A stretch of DNA of 64,000 nucleotides from Devosia geojensis (GTDB lineage: Bacteria; Pseudomonadota; Alphaproteobacteria; Rhizobiales; Devosiaceae): NCBI RefSeq assembly GCF_000969415.1, contig NZ_JZEX01000097.1, forward strand, positions 1 to 64,000. The letters are read 5' to 3'. The position numbers and the translations under genes are program-made. Shown here piece by piece: positions 39,018 through 48,197 of the stretch; position 1 is the stretch's first letter, and every line of letters starts with the position of its first letter. The notes beneath the pieces are model-generated. The model saw only the letters and a list, made by a program, of their open reading frames with translations. It searched no databases and was not told the DNA's origin.

Positions 39018-39233
39018 TTTTCAACCCGGCGAAGACCGGGACCAATACCTGCACGGCCTGCGGCTTATGCACCAGCCCCACCACCACTCCGATGTCACCC
39101 CGGCGCAGGCCGGGGCCCATCCTGAGATGCCGCTCCTTCCGCAAGGGGTGTGAAACGGGCAGGTCGTGCTTGGCCGCTCCTCCTGTGCTCGCTGATGTGT
39201 TCAGGGCTGGATCCCGGCCTTCGCCGGGATGAC
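39018..39233. repeat. Dispersed palindromic repeat, family 1b (compound copy)
   Basis: Left elements TCAACCCGGCGAAGACCGGG and TCACCCCGGCGCAGGCCGGG followed by GCCCATCCTGAGATGCC face a right element GGATCCCGGCCTTCGCCGGG then ATGACAG. It appears to be two nested copies. It lies between the convergent BY-kinase and cysNC genes. Confidence 0.8.
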
Positions 39234-39310
39234 AGCCGGGGGATTGGGGTGTTTGGGTGCCCACTCCCAATCCGCCCCTAGGGGATCTGGTGGAGGAAAG
39301 CGTCGGCCCC

Positions 39311-41212
39311 CTACCCCGTCAGCCGCCCATAAAGCTCGTCCGCCAGTTCGACCGGATCGTGCTCGGCCCCGTTCAGCACCACATCGGCCCGCTCGGGCGG
39401 TTCGAAGGCGCTGTCGATGCCGGTGAAGTTCTTGATCTGGCCGGCCCGCGCCTTGGCATAGAGCCCCTTGGGGTCGCGCGCCTCGCAGACTTCGAGGGGC
39501 GTGTCGACATAGACCTCGAGGAAGTCGATATCTCCCGCGATCTCGCGCGCCATGCGCCGCTCGTTGCGGAACGGCGAGATGAATGAGACGAGGACGATGA
39601 GCCCGGCATCGGCCATCAGCTTGGCGACTTCCGCCACCCGGCGGATGTTCTCGATGCGGTCGGTATCGGTGAAGCCCAGATCCTTGTTGAGCCCGTGCCG
39701 CACGTTGTCGCCGTCGAGGATATAGGCGTGCCGGCCCTCGGCGGTCAGGCGCTTCTCGATGAGGTTGGCGATGGTCGACTTGCCCGAGCCCGAAAGCCCC
39801 GTGAACCAGACGATGCGCGGCGTCTGCGCCTTCATCTGCGCACGCACCTGCCGGTTGACGTCGAAGGTCTGGTAGGTGAGGTTCTGCGCCCGCCGCAGTC
39901 CGAAGTCGATGGTGCCGGCACCGAGCGTGCGGTTGGAGATGCGGTCGATGAGGATGAAGCCGCCGGTCAGCCCGTTCTCGGTGTAGGGATCGAAAGCGAT
40001 GGGCTTGTCCGTCGCCACGGTCACCGTGCCGACCTCGTTGAGCTCCAGCGTCTTGGCCGCGCTCTTTTCCAGCGTGTTGACGTTGGTGCGGAATTTGAGC
40101 CCGGTGATCGTCGCCGGCACCAGCTGCGTGCCGATCTTGAGGAGATACGAACGCCCAGGATAAGCCGGCTCGTCGTTCATCCAGATGAGCCGCGCCTGGA
40201 ACTGGTTGGAGAACTCCGGCACCGCGCCCGGATGCGCCAGCATGTCGCCGCGCGAGATGTCGACCTCGCGGTCGAGCACCAGCGTCACCGCCTGCCCCGC
40301 CACCGCGCGGTCGAGGTCCCCATCCATGGTCACGACGCGCCTGACCACCGCCGGCTTGCGCGAGGCCGCCACCAGCACCTCGTCACCCACCGCGACGACG
40401 CCCGAGGCGACCGTGCCCGAGAATCCGCGGAAATCGAGGTTCGGCCGATTGACCCACTGCACCGGAAAGCGCAGCGGCTGCACTGCGCGATCCTCGGAGA
40501 CCTCGATGGCCTCGAGATAAGGCAGCAGCGGCTCGCCCTTGTACCAGGGCATGCGCTCGCTCCTGGTGACGATATTGTCGCCGCGCAGGGCCGAGACCGG
40601 CACGGCATTGAGCGTCTTGAAGCCCAGCTCCTGCGCGAATGCGCGGTAATCGGATACGATCGTCTCGAAGACCTCCTGCGAGTAGTCGACGAGGTCGATC
40701 TTGTTGACCACCAGAACGATGTGCTTCACGCCGATGAGCGAGAGGATGAAGCTGTGCCGCCGCGTCTGCGTGAGGAGGCCCTTCCTCGCGTCGACCAGCA
40801 GCAGCGCCAGGTCGGAATTGGAGGCGCCCGTCGCCATGTTGCGGGTGTACTGCTCGTGGCCGGGCGTGTCGGCGACGATGAACTTGCGCTTGTCGGTCGA
40901 AAAGAACCGGTAGGCGACGTCGATGGTGATCCCCTGCTCGCGCTCTGCCGTCAGCCCGTCGACCAGCAGCGAAAAGTCGATCCCTTCCTCGCCCACATGC
41001 CGGTTGCGGCTTTCGTTCCTGAGTGAGGCGAGTTGGTCGTCGAGGATCAGCTGGCTGTCGTAGAGCAGCCGCCCGATCAGCGTCGACTTGCCATCATCGA
41101 CGCTGCCGCAGGTCAGGAACCGCAGCAGCGACTTGCCCGTCTGCTGCTCGAGCCAGAGCGCGATGTCCGTGTCGGCGCTTGCCTCCAGCGCCGGAGTGGT
41201 GGCCCGCAGCAT
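39311..41212 (-). CDS. cysNC: Bifunctional sulfate adenylyltransferase subunit 1/APS kinase
   Basis: A 633-residue fusion making PAPS. Residues about 25-440 are the CysN GTPase that drives APS formation by CysD: GSVDDGKSTLIGRLL, DTPGHEQYTRNMA and NKIDLVDYS. Residues about 455-633 are APS kinase Cys[34 protein letters not shown] and FISPFRNERRMAREI. The start overlaps the cysD stop by one base (TGATG). PAPS feeds either assimilatory reduction or sulfation of polysaccharides. No cysH or cysI is next to it, and polysaccharide genes lie on both sides. Confidence 0.97.
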   Translation of the reverse strand: MLRATTPALEASADTDIALWLEQQTGKSLLRFLTCGSVDDGKSTLIGRLLYDSQLILDDQLASLRNESRNRHVGEEGIDFSLLVDGLTAEREQGITIDVAYRFFSTDKRKFIVADTPGHEQYTRNMATGASNSDLALLLVDARKGLLTQTRRHSFILSLIGVKHIVLVVNKIDLVDYSQEVFETIVSDYRAFAQELGFKTLNAVPVSALRGDNIVTRSERMPWYKGEPLLPYLEAIEVSEDRAVQPLRFPVQWVNRPNLDFRGFSGTVASGVVAVGDEVLVAASRKPAVVRRVVTMDGDLDRAVAGQAVTLVLDREVDISRGDMLAHPGAVPEFSNQFQARLIWMNDEPAYPGRSYLLKIGTQLVPATITGLKFRTNVNTLEKSAAKTLELNEVGTVTVATDKPIAFDPYTENGLTGGFILIDRISNRTLGAGTIDFGLRRAQNLTYQTFDVNRQVRAQMKAQTPRIVWFTGLSGSGKSTIANLIEKRLTAEGRHAYILDGDNVRHGLNKDLGFTDTDRIENIRRVAEVAKLMADAGLIVLVSFISPFRNERRMAREIAGDIDFLEVYVDTPLEVCEARDPKGLYAKARAGQIKNFTGIDSAFEPPERADVVLNGAEHDPVELADELYGRLTG

Positions 41213-42132
41213 CAGAAATACCCTTCCTGCTTCTTCTTTTCCATGGAGCCGGCCTGGTCGCTGTCGATCAGCCGCCCCTGCCGCTCGGAGGTTCGGCTCG
41301 CCTGCATTTCCATGATGATCTCGGCGAGCGTCGCCGCGTCCGAACGGATCGCGCCGGTCAAGGGATAGCAGCCGAGCGTGCGGAACCGCACCATTTCCTC
41401 GCGCGGGGTCTCGCCCTTGGCTAGCGGCAGCCGGTCGTCATCGACCATGATGAGCGTCCCCTGCCGCTCGACCACCGGGCGCGGCCGCGCGAAGTAGAGC
41501 GGCACGATCGGGATGTCCTCGGCGTAGATGTAGGTCCAGATGTCGAGCTCGGTCCAGTTGGAGATCGGGAACACCCGCATGCTCTCGCCTGGATTGAGCC
41601 GCGTGTTGAACAGCCGCCAGAGCTCGGGCCGCTGGTTCTTCGGGTCCCAGGCGTGGCTGGCGTTGCGGTGCGAGAAGATGCGCTCCTTGGCGCGGCTCTT
41701 CTCCTCGTCGCGCCGCGCCCCGCCGATCGCCGCGTCGTACTTGCCGGCAGTCAACGCCTGGCGCAACGCCGCCGTCTTCATGATGTCGGTATAGCGCGAC
41801 GAACCGTGGTCGAACGGATTGATGTTGTCGCGCAGGCCATCGGGATTGGTGTGGGTGATGAGATCGAACCCGTACTCCTCCGCCATCCGGTCACGGAATG
41901 CGATCATCTCGCGGAACTTCCAGGTCGTGTCGATATGGAGCAGCGGGAACGGGATCTTTGAAGGATAGAAGGCCTTGCGCGCCAGGTGCAGCAGCACGCT
42001 CGAGTCCTTGCCGATGGAATACATCATCACCGGGCGGTCGAAGCTCGCCGCCACCTCGCGCAGGATCTCGATACTCTCCGATTCCAGCAAACGCAGGTGG
42101 CTGAGCTGGGGCTGCGCGGTGACTTGACCCAT
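41212..42132 (-). CDS. cysD: Sulfate adenylyltransferase subunit 2
   Basis: A 306-residue PP-loop ATP pyrophosphatase that adenylylates sulfate together with CysN. Signatures are [55 protein letters not shown] and the C-terminal [10 protein letters not shown]...[10 protein letters not shown]. It is the promoter-proximal gene of cysD-cysNC. The close rhizobial homologue pair NodPQ makes PAPS for sulfated Nod factor and polysaccharides, but sequence alone does not separate the roles. Confidence 0.97.
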   Translation of the reverse strand: MGQVTAQPQLSHLRLLESESIEILREVAASFDRPVMMYSIGKDSSVLLHLARKAFYPSKIPFPLLHIDTTWKFREMIAFRDRMAEEYGFDLITHTNPDGLRDNINPFDHGSSRYTDIMKTAALRQALTAGKYDAAIGGARRDEEKSRAKERIFSHRNASHAWDPKNQRPELWRLFNTRLNPGESMRVFPISNWTELDIWTYIYAEDIPIVPLYFARPRPVVERQGTLIMVDDDRLPLAKGETPREEMVRFRTLGCYPLTGAIRSDAATLAEIIMEMQASRTSERQGRLIDSDQAGSMEKKKQEGYF

Positions 42133-42440
42133 CAGGGACGAACTCCGTCGAATGTCGGCTGGGCCGACATGGAATGCAGGCGCCGATCTTTGAGCCTAAT
42201 AGCCTAAAATGGTGCCGATACGCCCGGCAGGTCGAGCCCGGCGTTGGCGCCTTTTGTGGATCGAATGCGGACCCTAGTGAAATAGAGGCGTGCGCGCATG
42301 CGCTCAAGGGCTTGGCGAGCAAGCGCTTTCCGCGCATCGCTCGCCTGCGAGCAACGGTTCCTGCGATATACGGCAAGAGCAAGAGTTTTGCCCGGCTGAG
42401 GAAATTCAGGGGCATGACCGGGATTTCACGCCGCGCCTGT
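42133..42440. other. Intergenic region upstream of cysD
   Basis: This 308-base gap must hold the cysD promoter and the 3' end of the sugar transferase transcript. I see no riboswitch, repeat, tRNA or supportable small gene, and no clear T-rich hairpin. Confidence 0.5.
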
Positions 42441-43244
42441 TCAGCTTCCGGTGCCGCTGATGAACTCGCGTCGGAACGTCATCCAGATGATGCGCAGATC
42501 CAGCATCAGCGAGAAGTTCTGGATATAGGCGATGTCGTAGTCGATGCGCGCCTTGGCGACGGCGGAATCCTGCGTGGTGCCGCGCAGCCCGTTGGCCTGC
42601 GCCCACCCGGTGATGCCCGGCAGCATGTCGAGCCGGGCGGAATAGTAAGGTACGAGCTGGGTATAGAGCATGCCGCCGGCCATCATCCCGGAAACGTGCG
42701 GGCGCGGGCCGACGATCGACATGTCGCCGAGGACCACGTTGATGAGCTGCGGCAGCTCGTCGATGCTCGTGCGGCGCAGGAAACGGCCGACGGCCGTCAC
42801 CCGCGGATCGCCCTCGATCGTCTGCGACACCCCGGAGACGTCGCAGTCCTCGACGTGCATGGTGCGGAACTTGAACATGCGGAACGCCCTGCCCTCGTAT
42901 CCCTCGCGCGTCTGGCGAAAGAACACCGGCCCGCGGCTGCCGAGCCGGATGGCGACCGCAACGAGGCAGAACAACGGCGCCAGCACCATCAAGGCCGCGA
43001 GCGCGACTGCGATATCGAACAGGCGCTTCAGCGCCAGCTGCCGAATGCGGTCGCGCGAGGGAAACACGGGCGTCGGCTGCCCGTTCATCAGATGGAGCGG
43101 ACTGCCGCCCGCATCGATGTGACTGCGCACCCGAGCCCTGCCGGCTGGCCCGCCGACAGGCCACACCGCTTGGGCGGCGCCTCGTTCAGGCTGGTAGAGT
43201 CCGGCCTCGCCAGGCCCGCTGAAACTGCTCATCCGCGCACTCAT
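42441..43244 (-). CDS. Bacterial sugar transferase, ExoY-like (undecaprenyl-phosphate glycosyl-1-phosphate transferase)
   Basis: A 267-residue initiating glycosyltransferase that places the first sugar phosphate on undecaprenyl phosphate. One membrane segment lies at about 78-100 (IAVALAALMVLAPLFCLVAV). The catalytic region has FFRQTREGYEGRAFRMFKFRTM, GRFLRRTSIDELPQL and GDMSIVGPRP, then PGITGWAQANG and DIAYIQNFSL. The N-terminal 60 residues are poorly conserved, so the start could be at any of several Met codons. A CtrA-type site lies 20 bases upstream. It pairs functionally with the Wzz/BY-kinase 4 kb away. Confidence 0.92.
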   Translation of the reverse strand: MSARMSSFSGPGEAGLYQPERGAAQAVWPVGGPAGRARVRSHIDAGGSPLHLMNGQPTPVFPSRDRIRQLALKRLFDIAVALAALMVLAPLFCLVAVAIRLGSRGPVFFRQTREGYEGRAFRMFKFRTMHVEDCDVSGVSQTIEGDPRVTAVGRFLRRTSIDELPQLINVVLGDMSIVGPRPHVSGMMAGGMLYTQLVPYYSARLDMLPGITGWAQANGLRGTTQDSAVAKARIDYDIAYIQNFSLMLDLRIIWMTFRREFISGTGS

Positions 43245-43263
43245 GCACCCGGTGAAAACGTGA

Positions 43264-43279
43264 TTAATGAGCGTTTAAC
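43264..43279 (-). promoter_or_regulatory. CtrA-type binding site upstream of the sugar transferase gene
   Basis: The sequence TTAATGAGCGTTTAAC fits TTAA-N7-TTAAC exactly. It lies 20-35 bases before the sugar transferase start. A separate palindrome GAACAA-CT-TTGTTC is at 43329-43342, further upstream. Confidence 0.6.
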
Positions 43280-43540
43280 CAACAACGTCAACTTCTATCA
43301 GAAATTGTTGATACGCAAATCTCTTTCGGAACAACTTTGTTCGACGGTTAACGACTTCCGGCCGACCTCGAAAACATGACGCCGACTGCAATCTCGGCGC
43401 ACATCGGTCCGGCTGCAAGGATCGCCAGTCGCGACTGGCCTGTCTGGCAACCCGCGCCCCGGCGTGATAAGCGCAGAGCGCGGCGCGTCCGCGCCGATGC
43501 CGCCCGCGACGACCGCCTGGGCCAACGAGGAGTGGACCTG

Positions 43541-44314
43541 TTGAGCACCGCCCCCCGCAAGATCAGTTTCGTCGCCAGCGGCACGCCGGAAGCGGAGGCT
43601 GCCCTAGCGGACCTGCGCTCCGTCTATGGAGAGGCGGGCCTCGACGGGGCGGAAGCGATCGTCGCACTCGGCGGCGACGGCCTGATGCTGCAGACGCTGC
43701 ACAAGGTCATGCAGCGCAAGCTCCCGGTCTACGGCATGAACTTCGGCTCGGTCGGGTTCCTGATGAACAACTTCGCCCGCGAGGACCTGCCCCAGCGCCT
43801 CGCCGCCGCCCAGGCGACCCAGATCTACCCGCTCGCCATGGAGGTCATCGATGCCTCCGGGCACCGCCAGAAGGCGCTGGCGCTGAACGAAGTGTCGCTC
43901 TTCCGCTCCACCTACCAGGCCGCCAAGATCCAGATCCTCGTCGATGGCGAGACGCGGCTCGACGAACTGATTTGCGACGGCGTGCTGCTTTCGACCCCGG
44001 CAGGCTCGACCGCCTACAATCTTTCCGCCCACGGACCGATCCTGCCCATCGGCTCGCCGCTCCTGGCGCTGACGCCCATCTCGCCCTTCCGTCCGCGCCG
44101 CTGGCGGGGCGCGATCCTCAACAACCGGGCCGTCGTCACCTTCCGCACCCGCGAGGCCGACAAGCGCCCTGTCAGCGCCGTCGCCGATAACGTCGAGTTC
44201 CAGAACGTCATCGAAGTGCATGTGCGCGAGGACCGCGCGGCCGGGGTCACCCTGCTCTTCGATCCGGGCACCAGCCTCGAAGAGCGCGTGCTGATCGAAC
44301 AGTTCAGGTACTGA
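43541..44314 (+). CDS. nadK: NAD kinase
   Basis: NadK phosphorylates NAD to NADP. The 257-residue protein has [16 protein letters not shown] (the GGDG motif), [49 protein letters not shown] and [17 protein letters not shown]. The TTG start at 43541 is preferred: GAGGAG lies about 9 bases upstream and the resulting N-terminus [14 protein letters not shown] matches the family; a nearby GTG sits on top of the ribosome site. It diverges from the sugar transferase across 296 bases. Confidence 0.94.
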   Translation: MSTAPRKISFVASGTPEAEAALADLRSVYGEAGLDGAEAIVALGGDGLMLQTLHKVMQRKLPVYGMNFGSVGFLMNNFAREDLPQRLAAAQATQIYPLAMEVIDASGHRQKALALNEVSLFRSTYQAAKIQILVDGETRLDELICDGVLLSTPAGSTAYNLSAHGPILPIGSPLLALTPISPFRPRRWRGAILNNRAVVTFRTREADKRPVSAVADNVEFQNVIEVHVREDRAAGVTLLFDPGTSLEERVLIEQFRY

Positions 44315-44445
44315 GGGCATGGCCCGCGTCGGGGACGAGGCGGCGGAAATGGCGGCGCCGGCAAATGTTCGGCCTCGTTGCGCCGAACGCCAAGTGCAGT
44401 CGTCGCTGCGACAGAGGGGAGTACAAACAGGGGGAGGCGAGTGGC

Positions 44446-45453
44446 GTGAGGGACTGGATTTTCGGCAGCGCCCAGGTCCTGGCCTTGGCAGCTCTTTGCG
44501 CCATCGGCGCTGAGCTTCTGGCCGCATACTCCGATAGCACGGGCGATATCGGCGCTATCCTGTTCGCCCTGGTCTTTTTCATGGCGCTCTATGGGGCGCC
44601 CGCCTTGCTCGTGCGCGAGCTTGCCCGGCGCTTCGGATGGGGCTGGCCTTCGCTGTTGATGCTCTGCGCCGCTTTGGGGATACTCCAGGCCTGCATAATC
44701 GACCAGTCCATGTTTGCCGATCAGTATGGCGGATACGCCGGCTGGCAAGAGAACAGATCGGCGACCTTCATCGCCCCGCTCGGCATCAGCGCGTACAACG
44801 CCTACAACTTCATCGTCGGCCATATCATCTTCAGCTTCGCCGGTCCCATGGCGGTGGCGGAAGCCTGGTGGCCCAAGCGTGCGGAAGCGCCTTGGCTGCG
44901 TCCCTTCGGAACGATCGTTGCAGCCATCTCCTACGTGGGATCGGCTGCATTGATCATCTCGGACCCCGGATCGCAAAGTGCCTCGCAGACCCAACTGGTT
45001 GTTTCATGGCTCCTGGTCGCGGCGTGTTTTCTGGCGGCCGTCCTGATAGGCCGCCGCAAAGTGGGCGCCCGGTCGATACCAACCGGCCGTATGAACCCTT
45101 TTGTGGTGCTGGCAATGACGTTCGCTGTGGCTGTGCCGGGCAATTTCGCGGAGGGCTGGATCGGCGTGGCGGTCGGGCTGGGTTCGGCAATCATCATCCT
45201 GGGCATGATCATCCGGATAAGGAAGCGGGATGTCTGGACAGTGAGGCACTCTGCAGCTGTAGCACTGGGCTACCTGCTCAGCCGTGGCGTGCTGGCCTTC
45301 ACCTATTTTCCGCTTGTTGGCGAGGTAGAGCCGTTGCCCAAATACCTGCACAATATCGGGATGCTGGCCATTGTCCTTACCGCGGGCTTCTTCGCCTTCA
45401 AGGTTGGAGGTTTAAGAGACAATCCTGATACGGTTGGAGAGCGAGCGCATTGA
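44446..45453 (+). CDS. Polytopic integral membrane protein of unknown function
   Basis: A 335-residue protein with about eight to ten hydrophobic spans (for example LALAALCAIGAELLAAY, LFALVFFMALYGAPALLVRE, YNFIVGHIIFSFAGPMAVAE and LVVSWLLVAACFLAAVLIG). I do not recognise a family. The GTG start follows GGGGGAGGCGA; an upstream ATG in frame at 44365 has no ribosome site. Codon use is less GC-biased in places than in its neighbours, which may mean acquisition. It lies 131 bases after nadK and is followed by a family 2 repeat. Confidence 0.7.
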   Translation: MRDWIFGSAQVLALAALCAIGAELLAAYSDSTGDIGAILFALVFFMALYGAPALLVRELARRFGWGWPSLLMLCAALGILQACIIDQSMFADQYGGYAGWQENRSATFIAPLGISAYNAYNFIVGHIIFSFAGPMAVAEAWWPKRAEAPWLRPFGTIVAAISYVGSAALIISDPGSQSASQTQLVVSWLLVAACFLAAVLIGRRKVGARSIPTGRMNPFVVLAMTFAVAVPGNFAEGWIGVAVGLGSAIIILGMIIRIRKRDVWTVRHSAAVALGYLLSRGVLAFTYFPLVGEVEPLPKYLHNIGMLAIVLTAGFFAFKVGGLRDNPDTVGERAH

Positions 45454-45518
45454 CCGAGACTGGCGCGGGCGGAGATGCCCTGGCGGCTTTGACCCCAGGC
45501 AGGCTTGTCCCACCGGTC

Positions 45519-45622
45519 GGCCTCCCTCCCCCTTGAGGGGAGGGGCTGGGGGTGGGGGTCCATCGGTGACCCATTGAACGACCCCCACCTTCGATCCCTC
45601 CCCTCAAGGGGGAGGGAGGCGC
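45519..45622. repeat. Dispersed palindromic repeat, family 2 (complete copy)
   Basis: CCTCCCTCCCCCTTGAGGGG on the left and CCTCCCCTCAAGGGGGAGGG on the right, with inner GGGGGTGGGGGTCCATCGG and CGACCCCCACC. It lies between the convergent membrane protein and DUF2336 genes. Confidence 0.88.
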
Positions 45623-45656
45623 CAGAGCCGCTGATTCTATTCATCTTTGAAGAGCT

Positions 45657-46853
45657 CTAAGCCGCCGGCAGCGCCAGGCGTTCCTCGACGTCGATGGTGA
45701 GCGCTGTCGACGCTTCCCCGGCGAAGGTCGACATCACGCCGCGTGCGGCGCGGCGGGCCAGCAGCACGTTCTGCTCGCAGAGATAGGCGAACGCCTCGGC
45801 AAGGTCGTCCGGAATGTCGCCCTCGTGCTCGCCGATCAGCTCCTCGGTCAGCGCTGTCACCACGTAGTGGCGGGCAGCGATGTCGTCGGCCAGGTCCACC
45901 GATCGGGCATGCCCGATGAGCCGGGCGAGAAGGTTGCGCACGCCCTCGGCAAGCCCGCAACGGGCAAAGAGCGCGTTGAGCGCGGCGCGGCTGCCGCTTT
46001 CGAGGATGGTCAGCACCTTGCCTTCCGGCATCTCGGCAAGTTCGGAGCAACAGGCGGCAAAGAACAGCACGTGGCCGTTGACCATGGCGTGGAGCAGAAC
46101 GCGGGTGTTGACCGCATCGCCCGAGACCAGCCCCGCCGCGTAGGTGGAGCCGTCGCCGGCAGCTTCCCGCTCGCCGATGCCAGTCAGCGCCGTATCGGTC
46201 GCGTCGCGCAGCAGGCGCTCGAGCCGTTCGGGCGCTATGGCCCCCGCGACCACCCGCGCCCCGCGCAGCGCCGCCGCCGCCATACGCACCAGCGTGAGGC
46301 GTGCGTCGGCCGGCAGGTCGGCGCGTTTCAGCAACGCCCCGCGTATCTCGGCGTCACCGCCCTGCTCCCGCGCCAGATGCCGCAGCATCTCGCTGCCGAT
46401 GGCGACCTCGCCCCGCCGCAGGAGTTTTATCGTCACGGCCCACATCCCCCGCCCGATCAGCGCCGCCGCAAAGCGCTGGCTGACCAGGGCGCGTTGCGCT
46501 GCGCAGAGCAGCATCGCCTCGTCGAATCCGGGAATGAGCGGCAGGATATCGGCATCGACCAGCACGGGCGAATACTGCAGCACCGCCCGCGCGATCACCG
46601 CGCTGTCGTGCAGCAGCGCCAGCATGATCGGCCGTGGCGCCTCACGCGCGTGCAGCAGGCCATAGGCCATGGAGGCGCGCACCTTGACCGAGCGGTCCTC
46701 GAGGAAGCCGAAAAGCGATGCATAGAGCGCCGCATGCTCGTCGGCCGGACCGTCATGGCGCAGATAGGCGAGCGCGGCCAGATGCGCCGCCATCCCCCGC
46801 TCTCCGCTGTCGGGAGACCGGGACAGGCAAATGAACTCGTCGTAACCAACCAT
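45657..46853 (-). CDS. DUF2336 protein
   Basis: A 398-residue, mainly helical protein of the alphaproteobacterial DUF2336 family. Evidence is the repeated helical pattern: FGFLEDRSVKVRASMAYGLL, ALLHDSAVIARAVLQYSP, LVDADILPLI and FAAALIGRG, reminiscent of HEAT repeats. Function is unknown; there is no signal peptide. The start MVGYDEFICL is preferred; MGPERA six codons earlier is possible. Confidence 0.85.
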   Translation of the reverse strand: MVGYDEFICLSRSPDSGERGMAAHLAALAYLRHDGPADEHAALYASLFGFLEDRSVKVRASMAYGLLHAREAPRPIMLALLHDSAVIARAVLQYSPVLVDADILPLIPGFDEAMLLCAAQRALVSQRFAAALIGRGMWAVTIKLLRRGEVAIGSEMLRHLAREQGGDAEIRGALLKRADLPADARLTLVRMAAAALRGARVVAGAIAPERLERLLRDATDTALTGIGEREAAGDGSTYAAGLVSGDAVNTRVLLHAMVNGHVLFFAACCSELAEMPEGKVLTILESGSRAALNALFARCGLAEGVRNLLARLIGHARSVDLADDIAARHYVVTALTEELIGEHEGDIPDDLAEAFAYLCEQNVLLARRAARGVMSTFAGEASTALTIDVEERLALPAA

Positions 46854-46959
46854 CGCACGCTCCGGCCCCATTGACGGTCAAGCTATCCGCAAGCCGTTAA
46901 GGAACGGTTCACCATAACGATGGCGCTGCGCCTGAGCGCCGCCCGCTCTCTCGACGCTA

Positions 46960-46996
46960 AAAAAGCGGGGATTCCCGATTTCGCGAGAATCCCCGA
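46960..46996 (-). terminator. Rho-independent terminator of the 50-residue protein gene
   Basis: CGGGGATTC at 46967-46975 pairs with GAATCCCCG at 46988-46996. On the minus strand the hairpin is followed by GCTTTTTTAG. It lies 65 bases after the small-gene stop. Confidence 0.82.
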
Positions 46997-47061
46997 AGGC
47001 AGAGGCATGTATTCACGGCAAAACCCATCGATCGCTCATCGCGGCGGCAATGGCGGTCGAT

Positions 47062-47214
47062 TCAAAGAGTGGCGGCAATGTATTGAAAGAGTGCCGAGGC
47101 GCCCTGGGCGATGACGATGAGTCCTGCCCACGATAGCCCGGCGAGGCCAATGATCATCCAGCCTTTCGGCAAGGACTGCGTGACGCTCCGGTTCTCGGAA
47201 CGGGTGGTGGCCAT
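47062..47214 (-). CDS. Small single-span membrane protein (50 residues)
   Basis: Reads MATTRSENRSVTQSLPKGWM followed by a hydrophobic helix IIGLAGLSWAGLIVIAQGAS and a short ALFQYIAATL end. GAGAGG lies about 6 bases before the ATG and a hairpin terminator follows, so it looks like a real, independently expressed gene. Function is unknown; it could be a small inner-membrane partner protein. Such short genes are often missed in annotation. Confidence 0.75.
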   Translation of the reverse strand: MATTRSENRSVTQSLPKGWMIIGLAGLSWAGLIVIAQGASALFQYIAATL

Positions 47215-47301
47215 GTCGCACCTCTCTGGCGGCTTCTGCCGCGTCGCCCATTTGCGTCATCTCGTTTTAATGGCCCATTAAAACGATGCCGCGATTTGCA
47301 G

Positions 47302-48129
47302 CTAACGCGCAAAAAGCGTGGTGAAGAGCACGTCTGCCGCGGTTTCCCCCGGCGGGGCAAGCTCAGGCAGCTTGGTAGCGGCGGCTTCCGGCTCGGTGCG
47401 GAAGAGGCCGGTGAATGACATGTCGGCCGGCGAGAAACGCGAAGGAACGACTTCGGGTTGCGGTTGCGCCGCCGTCGGCTGGCTCGCCATCTGCTGGGCC
47501 GCGAATGCCGGACTCTGCGTCACGCCCTCATGCTTGGCGACCAGCGCCTGGTAGAGCTGGCGGATCGTGCGCGGCTGCCCGTTTGCATAGAAGATCGCCG
47601 GGTTTGCCGCGGCCTGGCGCGGGAAGAGCTCGGCCGCGATCTGGTCGGGGTTCTGCAATCCCGCGTTGAACATCCGCTCCGCGCCCGAAGCTCCGAGGAA
47701 GTGCGCGATGTAGAGCTCGCCCGCGCTCGGCATCCGCCCGAACCGGGTGCGAAGGTACTCGCCGTTGGAGCGGGTAAAGGCCGCGGCCATGTCGGCGGCC
47801 ATCTGCGGATCCTCGCGCAGCTTGAGCACCTGCGCGCGCGCCTGCGGGTCGGCGACATAGTAGTTGCCCTCGCGGTCGACCGAGATCGCGTCGGCATAGC
47901 GCTGATAGCCGAGGCGGGGCCCCTCCTCCTTGACCACCTGCAACCAGGTGCCCTCGAGGAACTGGAAGAGCCCGACGGCGCTCGACGTCTGCGCCTTGGC
48001 CTGGGGATTGAGGCTGCTCTCGCGCATCGCCGTCTGCAGCAGATAGCCGAAGTCGACGCCGCTGCGCGTTCCCGCCGCGTCGAGGACGCGGGCGAGGCTC
48101 TGCGGCACGGCTATCGGCTGGACGCCCAT
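47302..48129 (-). CDS. Lytic transglycosylase (SLT domain)
   Basis: A 275-residue transglycosylase-like protein that would cleave peptidoglycan glycan strands. The SLT catalytic Glu is in LQTAMRESSLNPQAKAQTSS, followed by AVGLFQFLEGTWLQVV. Another conserved part is GELYIAHFLGASGAERM. The C-terminal 70 residues are Gln/Pro-rich and variable. There is no obvious signal peptide, as in some flagellum-linked transglycosylases. A palindromic CtrA-type site lies about 50 bases upstream, in keeping with cell-cycle or flagellar control. Confidence 0.85.
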   Translation of the reverse strand: MGVQPIAVPQSLARVLDAAGTRSGVDFGYLLQTAMRESSLNPQAKAQTSSAVGLFQFLEGTWLQVVKEEGPRLGYQRYADAISVDREGNYYVADPQARAQVLKLREDPQMAADMAAAFTRSNGEYLRTRFGRMPSAGELYIAHFLGASGAERMFNAGLQNPDQIAAELFPRQAAANPAIFYANGQPRTIRQLYQALVAKHEGVTQSPAFAAQQMASQPTAAQPQPEVVPSRFSPADMSFTGLFRTEPEAAATKLPELAPPGETAADVLFTTLFAR

Positions 48130-48178
48130 CGAGCAGGATGCCCCAATGATTCACATTGAATTAACAAACCCCACCCAC

Positions 48179-48197
48179 GGTTAACGTGACGTTAACC
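48179..48197 (-). promoter_or_regulatory. CtrA-type palindromic site upstream of the lytic transglycosylase
   Basis: GGTTAACGTGACGTTAACC is a perfect palindrome around one central base and contains TTAA-N7-TTAAC in both orientations. It lies 50-68 bases upstream of the transglycosylase start and overlaps the stop of the nitroreductase gene. A further TTAA is nearer the start, near 48160. Confidence 0.68.
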
